64,000 nt of DNA from Chrysoperla carnea (GCF_905475395.1 NC_058340.1:70782181-70846180); one strand, 5' to 3'. Positions 37,809 to 49,600 are shown, numbered from the stretch's first letter. Numbers and translations: made by a program. Notes: generated from the sequence alone by a model not told the origin.

Positions 37809-39669
37809 TTAAATGGAATTCGTATGCGTTTTCATGTGAACATCTAAAGCAACTTTTTGTATAAATCTTTTTTCACACATTTGACATTTAAATGGTTTTT
37901 CACCAGTATGTCGTCTTACATGATTCAATAAACATTTCTTATCAAAAAATGCCTGTGAACAGAACGTACAAACAAATTTCCGTTCATTCAAATGAATACG
38001 TGATATATGCTGTTTCAATTGGCATTTTTGACTGTAAGTCTTATCGCATCGATCACAAGCATGAGGACGCTCTTTTGTGTGCGTTAATAAATGTGTTTTT
38101 AATTGATTAGGACGTAGCCTAAGACCACAATGATCGCATACACATTTCTTGTGGGCAACTTCCATGTGCTCCTTAAGTGCTTCAGGTGATAAAAATGCTT
38201 TTTCACAATACCGACAATTAAGATTATTACGTTCTCTGTGTGATAACATATGTTTGGATAAGTTACGTCGACGTACGATTTTACCACAAAGCTCACAACT
38301 TACATCTTGTTTCTCGTACTGGGATCTCTTTCTTGGTTGTTTCATTTTCGGATGCATTTTACGCATGTGCTTTTTCAAATCACGCTGTTTACGAAATTTT
38401 TCCTCACATGAATCACATTTTAACGTATTTTTATGCGTTAATATGTGTGTGTTTAATTTTCTTCGTGTTAAAAACGATAAATTACAAATACTACACTGGT
38501 TATGTGATTTTTCATGGGCATTTAAATGTAACGAATGGTAAAAAATTAGAGAACAACTTCCACATTGCAAACCTTCTGCGTTATGAATATTTTTCATGTG
38601 CCAACCAAGTGCATCGACTTTTTTAAATGATTTAGTACATGTTTCACAATTGTATTTGTAATTATTCACATGTGATTGTTCTCCTGAATTGGGCTTTTCA
38701 CTTTCACTTTCACTATCATAATCGGCATCATTTTCGTCTTTTACATCATCAAATCCATTACTTTCTTCATCAAATTGATATTGAATAATTTTCTTCCTAG
38801 TCCTTGTTTTATTCAATTCTGACTTACTTTCGTTTTTAATCTCCGACTTTTCTTCAATATTGTCTGGTTTGGACTTTTTTGTATCATCCTTGCTCAGATT
38901 TATAACGTTTTCATCATCATTTTCTTCTTTGACGTAAACAGGAAAATTAAGACTTTCCGCATCTTCTTTTTTTACGTTGTCCAATTCATTTTGATTATTC
39001 CATATTTTGTTCTTACTCTGTTCAATAATTTGACGAAATGCAACATCTGAATTTTCACATAGCTGTTTAAAATTAATGGTATTTTGTAATTGAAGAAAGC
39101 ATCCATCACATATTTGATTTGGTAGATCATCATTTTCCCAAATCTATAAAACAGGAATGAATAAATGGGAAATATAAGGATGAATTCTTGTTGACTTCGA
39201 GTTGAGACAAAGTTATTGAAATAAATACCACGATACTCGAAATAAAATTGTATATTAAGAAATTCTATTTAAAAAATACAATTAAAAAACATACAACGGA
39301 CTTACATGTCGCTAAATATCGATATTTCGATTGCAACGCAATCATCGATAGTACCAAAATTTTGTGTTATATGAATAAATATCGACATTTAGCGACATGT
39401 AAGTCCGTTGTATGTTTTTTAATTTTATTTTTTAAATAGAATTTCTTAATATATACAATTTTATTTCGAGTATCATGGTATTTATTTCAATAAAAATGGG
39501 AAATAATTTTCATCATAAATTTAACACGCTGAATTACCTGTACAGAAGCACATGCTATTATCATATCAATTATTTGAAACGAGTTTATTGACAAGAAAGT
39601 TTTGTCAAATTTCATACAAATACGACAAACTTTCTCAAAATCAGAAACTAAAACATATTTCACATCCAT
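37809..39669 (-). CDS. ZAD-C2H2 zinc-finger protein, gene F (10 fingers, enlarged intron)
   Basis: Exons 39669-39538 and 39143-37809, about 488 aa. The intron is 394 bp against 58-72 bp in the other seven genes, because a hairpin-forming insertion lies in it (see 39175-39495). The ZAD has the NSFQIIDMI variant and QICDGCF, shared only with gene G. The linker starts NVKKEDAESLNFPVYVKEE. Ten fingers; finger 9 is TYSQKCQLKQH and finger 10 has KKCLLNH where the others have KKILLNH. SUMO-type motifs are VKEE and IKNE. Splice signals remain intact in spite of the insertion. Confidence 0.92.
39175..39495. mobile_element. Hairpin-forming insertion in gene F intron
   Basis: Near-perfect inverted arms of ~110 bp (39213-39323 and 39381-39493) around a ~57-bp loop. 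The sister gene G has a 63-bp intron with the same flanking bases, so this is an insertion. AATGGGAAATA appears on both sides (39164-39174 and about 39496-39504), perhaps a target duplication. Family unknown. Confidence 0.8.
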
Positions 39670-40012
39670 TTTTAATCATTCCAAGTTTCTAAGAAAACTT
39701 TTATAATAACTGCTCTTTCAGTTGTATTTTTACTGGGCTAGATTTTCATAACACAGGCAAAATTGAGAATCAATAAAACTTGAAATAAGAAATTTTCACA
39801 CTTAAGATTTGCTCTATAATCTTTGACGAAAAGCTTTATATAAGAAGCTTGAAAACTATTAGGCTGACGCCAGACCAAAGAATCCCCTCCCTTTCCCTGA
39901 TATTTAATATAAAATTTAAAAAACCATTTTTATACCATGTATATGAAATATACATAGTACATTAAGTTTAGCCCCAAGTTTGTAACCATGAAGGTTACAA
40001 AGATTTGTAACA

Positions 40013-40330
40013 CTTAAAAATATTGATGCTACGAAAAAAATTTTGGTTTAGGTGTTCATAGAATCACCTAATTAGTCCATTTCCATATGTCTGTCTGTCG
40101 TCTGTCATCACAATTACTCAAAAACAAAAAGAGATATCAAGCTGAAAATTTTATAGTATGCTTAAGACGTAAAAAGTGAGGTAAATGAGCAACATAGGAC
40201 AATTAGGTCTTGGGTCCGTAAGATCCATCTTGTAAATTGTTAGAGATAGAACAAATGTTTAAATGTTCCTTATAAAAAAATAAACAACTTTTGTTAGAAA
40301 CATTTTCTTGTAAACATCACTGTTTACCCA
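40013..40330 (+). repeat. Dispersed repeat upstream of gene F
   Basis: AATATTGATGCTA, TCACCTAATTAGTCCATTT, GAGATATCAAGCTGAAA and AAGTGAGG blocks are shared with 43643-43835. A copy sits 5' of each sister gene, so it was probably duplicated along with them. Confidence 0.7.
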
Positions 40331-41067
40331 CGAGGACGCTAATTAAGTGAAAATTTTGTAGGATGTATTAATATTGGAATATCAGTTATGTGTGTGTGGC
40401 TATTTAAGAGTGAAAATCTTTCTTTATTTACGTGACGTCAGAAAACAAACGATTGCGTCATCAAAACTGTCTTTACATGGTATTTCAACAATTAACTCAG
40501 TCAATTGTTTGTTTTCACTTGTTTTAAGTAGATTACGAATTCGTTGTCGGAGCTGGTAAAAAATTAATAGTTTTCCCCTATGATTGCGTTCATTCACTGA
40601 TCCCCGGGTTGATCATGCCTTTAATAGGGTCGAGTTTGACACGAGTCTGAATATTTTATGATTAATCCAGCGTTCATTCACTAATTCTCAGAAAATCTGA
40701 GAAAGGCTCAAAAAACTTTTAGTATTTTTTTTTTTTTTTTCTGTATCTCTATGTTTATTTTATTGTAGAACTTGATGGAGTAAATAAATTTACGAAAATT
40801 TATTCAAAAAATTATAAATAAATATAATAAATATTATCTACTAAAATCGTTAACATTTTTTTATTATAAAAATAAAGATATGAATAAAAATTAAACTTAA
40901 TATTAAAATTGAATTTTATAAATAAATGCAATCAATCTCTCGGTACAAGTATTCCGAACGTGTTCATAAAACATACAAATGTCTTCTGAGTCGACCATGT
41001 CTTACTGTCTTACATTATCTCGCATATGATAAAGAACCATATTGGATTTTAAAGTTTCTTGGAAGGA

Positions 41068-41130
41068 AAGAGGGGGGGGAGAGGGGGAGGGGTAGGTGGG
41101 AGGAGGGGAGGGGGGAGATACCCACATTCC
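41068..41130 (+). other. G-rich tract, possible G-quadruplex
   Basis: A run of many G tracts of 3-7 bases (AGGGGGGGGAGAGGGGGAGG style) in otherwise AT-rich DNA, between genes F and G. Several quadruplex registers are possible; function unknown. Confidence 0.6.
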
Positions 41131-41349
41131 TTCCAGGGATAGGCCTTACTACTGCAACATTCACATCTTCAATGTTGTTGCTCATACACTCAGTAGTTTT
41201 TACAGATGTTAATTTTCTTCCTTGTTCATTGGCACTTCCAGACCTCTCAGGCTCAACTTTTCTCATGTTTCAAATTCTCGTTTCCTTAGCATGTCCCTTA
41301 ATTGTCGAGATGTGAACATTGAGTGCGTGGTATCTGAATTTAAATATCG

Positions 41350-41855
41350 TAGGAACGGAGGAGATGAATTAAGGGTATGTTTGAGTTTTTAAGCTTACGC
41401 AGAATATTGATGTCCTGTAGATGAGTTCCTAATTTCGCTCTCGTGAATATCCATTGGTAACCAAGAACTTCTTTGACAGAACTACTAACCGATTTATCCA
41501 CTATCTTTCAAGAAAATAGCAGGGATCTTGTTAGAGAACTAAATAGGGATCATAATCTTGTTCAAGCAATAGTGAGGTGTTTCTCGAATAATGGTACGAA
41601 TAGGAACGGAGAAGAGGAAGTAAAGATGTGTTTAAGTTTTCAAGCTTCCGCAGAATATTGATGCCCTGAAGAGTAATTTCCCATTTCTCTCTTTTGATGC
41701 CTACTACTAATCCTCACGAGGACCATATACCATTTCAAGATGGAAGTATCCATTGGTAAATCAAGAACTTCTTTGACAGCACTTCTAAACGATTTGCCCA
41801 CATCTTTCAGGAAACTTGAAGGGATCTTGTTAAGTGGTGCACATTACGGCGGGTA
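41350..41855 (+). repeat. Imperfect tandem repeat (~250-300 bp) downstream of gene G
   Basis: Two units share GGAACGGAG, CGCAGAATATTGATG, ATCCATTGGTAA, AAGAACTTCTTTGACAG and AGGGATCTTGTTA. Short frames in it are not convincing as genes. Confidence 0.65.
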
Positions 41856-41949
41856 GATCAGTGTTAGCCTGAGATACTAATTCACCACATTTAACTTTTG
41901 ATCTGACTCTGATCTGATAGCGGACTTTTCTTTTATATCCGTGTTTATT

Positions 41950-43470
41950 TTACATGGTATTTATATGCGTTTTCATATGAACAGTTAGAGCAACCTTTTG
42001 TATAAACCTTTTTTCACACATTTGACATTTAAACGGTTTTTCGCCAGTATGCCGTCTCACATGATTCAATAAGATTTTCTTATCAAAAAATCCTTGTGAA
42101 CAGAACGTACAAATAAAATTACGTTCCTTCAAATGAGTACGTGATATATGCTGTTTTAATTGATATTTTTCAGCATAACTTTTATCGCATCGATCACAGG
42201 CAAAAGGACGTTCTTTTGTATGCGTTAATAAATGTCTTTTTAATTTATTAGAACGTAATCTAAGTCCACAATGATCGCATACACATTTCTTGTGGTCAAC
42301 TTCCATATGATCCTTAAGTGCTTCAGGTGATAAAAACACTTTTTCACAATACCGACAGTTAAGATTATCACGTTCTCTGTGTGATAGCATATGCGTGGAT
42401 AAATTACGTCGACGTACTACCTTGCCACAAACATCGCAACTTACATTTTCTTCTTCGCGCTTCACTTTCGGGGGGCTCACATTTGGATGCATTTGACGAA
42501 CGTGTTTTCTTAAATTTACTTTTGTTCGGAATGTTTCCTCGCACGTTTCACATTTTAATGATTTTTTATGCGTTAATTTATGTTGTGTTAATTTTTTTCG
42601 CGTCGAAAACGATGAATTACAAACACTACATAAATTGTTATGTGACTTTTCATGGGCACGTAAATGTAACGAATGATAACAAACAACTGAACATTTTTCA
42701 CATTTAACACCTTCTGCTTTATGCACTTCTTTCATATGTCTACCAAGTTCACCCACTTTTTTAAATGTCTTAGAACATGTTTCACATTCATATTCACTTA
42801 TCTGCGGTAGTTGTCCTTTTAAATCGGATAACTTTTCGTTTTCACTGTCATAATTAGAATCGTTTTCATCATTTATATTTTCACAACCATCACTTTCTTC
42901 TTCAAATTTATATGGAATGCTTTTTTTCCTTTTATTTTTTCGACTCAATTCTGATTTATCTTTATTTTGAATTTCCACCGTTTCTTCAAGGTTGTTTTGT
43001 TTTGATTTTTTGGCATCATCCTTGTTTTGAGTTGCAACAGTTTCAACATCATTTTCTTCTTTGACGTAAACTGGATAATTAAAAGCATCTACATCTTCTT
43101 TTTTTACGTTGTCCAATTCATTTTGATTATTCCATATTTTGTTCTTACTCTGTTCAATAATTTGACGAAATGCAACGTCTGAATTTTCACATAGCTGTTT
43201 AAAATTGATGGTATTTTGTAATTGAAGGAAACATCCGTCACATATTTGATTTGGTAGATCATCATTTTCCCAAATCTATAAAAGGGAATGAATAAATGGG
43301 AAATAATTTTCAAGATAATATTTAACACGCTGAATTACCTGTACAGAAGCACATGCTATTATCATATCAATTATTTGAAACGAATTTATTGATAAGAAAG
43401 TTTTGTCAAATTTCATACAAATACGACAAACTTTCTCAAAATCAGACAACAAAACATATTTTATATCCAT
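41950..43470 (-). CDS. ZAD-C2H2 zinc-finger protein, gene G (10 fingers)
   Basis: Exons 43470-43339 and 43275-41950 (63-bp intron), about 485 aa, the shortest member. It is the closest relative of gene F: same ZAD variants (FQIIDMI, QICDGCF), same linker start (NVKKEDVDAFNYPVY), alignable intron and alignable upstream DNA. The second SUMO-type motif is lost (VEIQNKDK where others have IKKE). Finger 1 is KKVGELGRH and finger 9 SYAEKYQLKQH, both unlike F. Finger 10 has ICTFCSQGF where the others read VCTFCSQAF. Confidence 0.92.
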
Positions 43471-43642
43471 TTTTAATTTATTTCAATAACAAAAATTGAG
43501 AACTCTAAGTTTGGCCTCTTTACCTATTTGCTCAGTGCATGAGTCTTATTTCAGGCAGTTACCACAGAAACGATACACTACTTTATGTAAGATATAGTAC
43601 CTGGTTGACCGAGCTTTACTCGATATTTTTATATTATTTACG

Positions 43643-43835
43643 CTTAAAAATATTGATGCTATGAACAAAATTTTGGTAAAATCACCTAATTAGTCCATTT
43701 TCGGTTGTCCGTCCGTCCGCCTGTGAACACGATAACTCGAGAATGAAAGGAGATATCAAGCTGAAATTTTCATAGCGTGCTCAGAATGTAAGAAGTGAGG
43801 ACGAGTTCGTAAATGAGCAGCATAAGTAAGTGTCT
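43643..43835 (+). repeat. Dispersed repeat upstream of gene G
   Basis: A shorter copy of 40013-40330, in the same place relative to its gene. Confidence 0.7.
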
Positions 43836-44243
43836 AAAAACTGATGTGTATTGATTTCTTTGATTGATTTGGATGTTATTCTGAACAAGTTGTTTATCAG
43901 AGATGTTAGTTCTTAATAAAACCGCTACATAGAGTATCTCTTAGCTGGAAAACCCAATAGTTTTATAATCAAAAACAGAAACAATAATATTCGTAATAAA
44001 ATATATATTTCAATTTTATAAACTACATAATTTTTAATTTTTTTAAAATATAAGTTAATTTAACGATGGTTTTTTGCACTTTTCCCTCGTACAGATTTAA
44101 CAGAATCTAGATAGTCCTCTACAAATTGATTTCCTCCACAATCGAATTAAGTTTTGTTTAAATGCAATACATCCCTGAGTATAAGTATTCCGTAGCTGAT
44201 GATGAGATTGGAAATTAATTTCTTCTTCTAGTTCAGCTTATGT

Positions 44244-44440
44244 CAGGCGCGGATCTAAGGGGGGGTCACATGGGTCATGGGGGGTCATGACCGCCCCCCC
44301 CCCCCAAAACAGCCCGCATTTCAAAAAAATCTTTGTTTATTTGGTTTTTTGTTATTTTATTGAAAAACAAAAATGACAAAAATCCTACGAACCACCCCCC
44401 CTCCCCCCCCCCCCCGAAAAAATTTCTAGATCCGCGCCTG
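44244..44440. mobile_element. hAT-type MITE with long C runs (197 bp)
   Basis: Ends CAGGCGCGGATCTA and TAGATCCGCGCCTG, with an 8-bp target duplication GCTTATGT (44236-44243 and 44441-44448). It holds two C runs of 13 or more bases, near 44294 and 44402, and a G-rich left end. It lies about 200 bp downstream of gene H's stop codon. Confidence 0.92.
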
Positions 44441-44639
44441 GCTTATGTCTTCCAAGTCTACTATATCGATCGTGAGCGAGTTCAACCTCCCAACTCGCAC
44501 TTGGTCAGTTTTCGGGTGACTGTGACCACACTCTTTTTTGATAGCTGGATCCACGCCTGTGCCTTTAACCCTTCCAATAAGAGGTGGCACATCATTTTGG
44601 ATTATGTTGTTAATTTTCTTTTGCCCACTTTTATATATT

Positions 44640-46241
44640 TTAAAAAGCGTTCGTATGTGTCTTCATATGAACATTTAAAGCAACTTTTTGTATAAACGCT
44701 TTTTCGCACATTTGACATTTGTATGGTTTTTCACCAGTATGCCGCCTTACATGATTCAATAAGATTTTCTTATCAAAAAAAGCTTGCGAACAGAACGTAC
44801 AAACAAAATTACGTTCATTCAAATGAATACGTGATACATGCTCTTTTAATTGAAAGATTGTACGATAAGTTTTATCGCATTTATCACAAGCGTAAGGTCG
44901 TGCTTTGGTATGCGTTAATAAATGCTTATCTAAATGGTAATTTGAACGAAACTTATGTCCACACTGATTACATAAGCATTTATAAACTGGTCCCGAATTC
45001 TTATGATATGTTTTCACATGATTGGTGAGAGTTTCTTGTGATATGAATATTTTTGCACAATATTCACAAGCAATTTTATCACGTTCCCCGTGTGTTAACA
45101 TATGTTTGCGTAAGTTACGCCGTCGTAATGATTTTCCACACACCTCACAATTTGTAACCTGTTGTTTATACTTGATTCGAACTTTTGGATGCATTTTACG
45201 AACATGTTTTTCTAAATCACGTTTTGTTTGTAGTATTTCTTGGCATGTAGCACACTCGAAAGTTTTTTTAGTTTTTTCGATTTTATGTAAAAATCGCATA
45301 TGTTTGTATAAACTGTTTTTACTCGTTAATTTTGCTGGGCACAATTCACAAATTATTTCAGGTGAGTTATCTTTTTCATGAGTTAATTTATGTAACGATA
45401 ATCGTTTTCGTGTTGAAAACGTTAAATTACAAATGCTACACTTGTTATGCAACCTTTCATGAGCACGTAAATGTAACGAATGGTAACAAATTATTGAACA
45501 CTTTCCACATTTAACACCTTCCGCATCATGTTTTTTTTTCATATGTAAACCAAGTGCATCTACTTTTTTAAACGACTTCGAACAAGTTTCACAGTTGTAT
45601 TCCTCCAAATCTGGTTTTGTATCCTCATCTTCATAACTAGAATCATTACTGTCTTCATATAAACTATAATTTTCACGACTTTCATCATCACTTTCTTCGC
45701 TGAAATTAAATTGAATGGATTTCTTTCTTGTATGAACTTTATTTAATTCGGATTCAATTTCGTTTTTAACTTCTATAATTTCTCCGATATTTTTCGTTGC
45801 ATTTGTAGAATTTTCACCATCACTCTCTTCTTTGATATATGTTGGGTAATTTGGACTATCTAATTGTTCACGTTTTACGTTATCCAAATCATTTTGGCTA
45901 TTCCATAAATTATTTTTATTCTGTTCAATAATTTGACGAAAAGCATTGTCTGAATTTTCACATAAATGTTTAAAATTAATGGTATTTTGTAATTGAAGAA
46001 AGCATTCATTACATATTTGATTTGGTAGATCATCATTTTCCCAAATCTATATTATGCATGGAAAGTATTACTAGATTATTTGTTTAATAATAATAAAATA
46101 TTGAATTACCTGTACAGAAGCACATGCTATTATCATATCAATTATTTTAAACGAATTAATTGATAAAAATGTTTTATCAAATTTCATACAAACACGACAA
46201 ACTTTTTCAAAATCAGATATTAAAACACATTTTAAATCCAT
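44640..46241 (-). CDS. ZAD-C2H2 zinc-finger protein, gene H (11 fingers)
   Basis: Exons 46241-46110 and 46046-44640 (63-bp intron), about 512 aa. It is the first gene of the array in the direction of transcription. The ZAD starts MDLKCVLISDFEKVCRVC. The linker is shorter and more diverged (IKEE, VKNE, then YEDSNDSSYEDED). It has finger 4 (IICELCPAKL), a single finger 6, and the finger 7-8 linker NSGPVYK, so its closest layout match is gene A, 23 kb away at the other end. The two ends of the cluster thus keep what may be the ancestral 11-finger layout. Confidence 0.92.
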
Positions 46242-46559
46242 TTTCGAACATTTCTCGTTTCAAATTTCTAGTAAACGTCAAGCACCACTAAAATAACCTA
46301 CTTTCTGAGCTTTGGGTCTTTGGTTCAAACCTTTAAACTTTGATTTTATGGCTAAACTCTTACTAGGAGACTGGCTGATGAATCATATTATCAGCAGAAA
46401 AATATAGCAACCGAAAAGTTATATTTTACTTACTTTACATAAAAACTTCTTAACTTTTAATTAAAAGATGGATATTTAGAAGCCCAAATGTATAATTAAT
46501 CCGAGCTGTTTAGCATAGTTTAGTGGTGCAACCCTCTTATTTTTAAGAGGCGTAGATAA

Positions 46560-46640
46560 AGTTTTGTGCGATATACGTGTGATAGCGGATTATTAACGTA
46601 CTTCTGCGATTGTCCAGCTTGTGCTACGATATTGTGCTAT
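46560..46640 (+). mobile_element. LINE C-terminal remnant upstream of ZAD gene H
   Basis: The plus strand can be read as LLTYFCDCPACAT. The bases GATTGTCCAGCTTGTGC match the AATTGTCCAGCTTATGC of 30960-31100. Too short for a firm call. Confidence 0.45.
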
Positions 46641-46641
46641 A

Positions 46642-49600
46642 TATCGTAAATAACTATTATTCACTCCTATTTATTATACAATATTAACTTCCATGCAAAA
46701 GGAACACTACTGATATCTTATTTGAGACAGCCATTTGTTTACATGGAGTTCGATCTCCTTCTCCACTCACCATGAGTGAACCAATTTTCTTGCCCATGGA
46801 GGTTTCTATAATACTTCCGTGGTATTGTCTTGCTGTTTTTCCACCCACACAAAAAAAAAACGCGCATTTGTTATTTTAGAGAAGCCTTTAACAAAAAAAA
46901 AACATTTTCACATTCAACATCATTTTTTGGATTTTGACAAATCCAATTAAATTTTATTATTTTTAAAATTATTTTTATTCTTGAAATGACTGACCGCCAA
47001 TGTTCACTTAAGTTGGAGTTAGGATAAATTTTTAACAATATAGTAAAAAAGCAAAAACCATTTTTTAAAATTGATGTTAATTTTATTTTGATTTGTTGAG
47101 TTTACAATTTGTTTACATGAATCTTATAAATATGTTTACCTAGTAGTAGTAGATTTGTGTGTATTTGAGGCACATTACGCTTCTTCATCCATCTTCAGTC
47201 CTCAGTCAAATGAATTTATCATTCCTCAATTTTCTGTTTTGATAAAATATATAAAATTCATTTATTTCTGTGCACAATATTTAAATAAAAACGACATTAC
47301 ATTTTTTTCTTGTAAACATAAAGTGGCTTTTTCACATTTTTAGTTAAGATACAAAATTCGCTAACCAGAAAACTAAAAGAAACAGAAACTGCATGCTTGA
47401 CGTTTAGTTAGAAATGTGATCATATTTATGTATTTCACAATAGGGATTTTTATCGATTTCGAGAGGATTGAAAAGCCTGAACTGGAAAACAAAATAGTTA
47501 ATCACAAAAATTTCATTTCCTATACGGATTTTACATCCAACCATGAGGTTTGTGAAAGAGTCTAAATTAAAAAAACCTGTTTTATTCATGTAAAAAAACT
47601 TTTATACTAAATTGAGAGCATAAATTGTTAAAAAACAAACGGTCATGCAATAAATAAGAAAAAAATAAATTAAAAAATACAACTAGTTTAAAACACATTT
47701 GGTTACGTTTTTTTTTAGTTTAATAATTTTATAATTAGGTTTTACTTTAATTAAAATATATACGAGGTAAGTTTTTTTTTTGTTTTTTGCTATTTAAACA
47801 GACACTGACCTCAAGTTCATTTTGTTTGAGACCTAACTGTTTTTTTTTTGTTCTTTAGTTTCTATATTCACCTTAAGGAGACCTTGAATTGAAATTACTA
47901 AGAATCATCGAATGAGCTTCTAGATTCCTAATAGATAAAATAAACTAATCGCTTAAAACGATTATTTAATATGACATCCATAATTTTACGATCCCTTTAA
48001 TGTCTTTTCGAAGAATCAACTAAAGTGGAAAGCTATAAATAGTAAATCGTAATTTTAAATTTAACAATCCAATTGATTTAAACAAACCAAGTGTTTGTGA
48101 AGTATTCCAAGAACTTGAAAATTTAGAGAGTAACGGTAGAGAGAGGGGGTGGAGTCTTGCTCGACTTAGAGCAGGTGTAGGTGGAGCGTACTCGACGTAG
48201 CTGTCTCTTCACTATCCAGTCCGGTTTTCTGAATCAGATTGCATTAAGTAGTTTATCTTTTCCTTAGGAGATTATTTATGACAGAATCTTCTATTCTCAT
48301 GTTAACATCGTTTGTTAAAAAATGATTCACTGGATCTTAATATTGGAACAAATGAGTGTTTAGAATATGGATTGAATCCTTAAGAATTTGTAGGCTTATT
48401 TCGGTGAGAGTTTTGCTATATAAACCAAATTCATCAAGGGCATTTCATGTGAATGTAGGAGTCACTCCACGAACACCAAAGAGCAGATTAACAAGTTTTA
48501 ATTTTTGAAGGTCAATCTGATATCTTCTAACCAAGTCTACGACACAGAATTAATAGATTTCTCTCTTCCTGAATTCCCACTAATTGAAAATTGTTCCCTG
48601 ATCATTATCTTAAAGGTCTTCTTAAAGTTACAACATAAAATTTCATATGAAACAAATAAATCTTAAATAATTTAAATATTTTTTAATATAAAATCATACA
48701 TAATCCAATTAATAAGAGTCTAGAATCAGTATTTGCACAAAAAATTGAATCTAAGTTTAATGTTTACTGGTCAGCTTCTCCAATAAATTAAATAATCCAA
48801 ATTGGCCTGTGTGATCAAGCGTAGTTTTAGTGAGTTAATTCAATTTTGACCCCCCCAATAGAATGTCAAAGATGTAACGGTCTGTCTCAAGTTTGAAATG
48901 ATTACAGAAAGGGTAGATCCGGCTTTAATCGACAGATGTTCCGCAACGCTAAAAGTGTCGGTTCTATCTCATCTGGAAACTAATTTCAGAATGGCTGAAA
49001 AGCTGCCCCCATGAAGAATTAAATAAATAAATAAAATCACCAAAAACATATCGTCCGTAACGTAGAGAGGGAGGATTTAGTCAGTCCTCAATCAGAAAAC
49101 TTATGGTTTATGGTTGTTTCTGATTACGAACTGACTTAAACTACGCTTGGAGCCGTAGACCTAAAATTCTTAATTTTAATAAAGATTTTTTTATCTTGGA
49201 TAAAAATTTTTTGGGCGTATAACTCTTACTAATTGGTGTAACAGATTTTCTCTACAGAGTATATAAAAATTTTAATAATTAATATAATTGGCAGTACACA
49301 TTTTTTTATATTAAAATTGTAAATTAAGCAAAAAAAAAAAAGAGTTTCATCTTACTTAATAATTAATGACTTAAATTTTAACTAACAAAAAAATCAAATT
49401 TGTTTTTTATTTAAGCGTTTCAATATGTGGAAGATTAATATAAAAAATTTTACTAATCCATTTAAAATTAAAATTGTTAAATTATAATATTAAATTTAAT
49501 AATTATTATTAAAAATTTATTTATTTATTTACAAACATAATGGCCATTTAAAAATTATCTAAATATGATTAAACTAGGCGTGTGCTTAGAAATCTTAGTT

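Noticed and set aside
40926-41315. 129-codon plus-strand frame, and the opposite frame at 41015-41266
   Set aside because: Coding look comes from the G-rich tract; no domain, both strands open at once.
44333-44695. 120-codon plus-strand frame
   Set aside because: It begins in a hAT MITE, runs through C-rich repeats and into the antisense of gene H.
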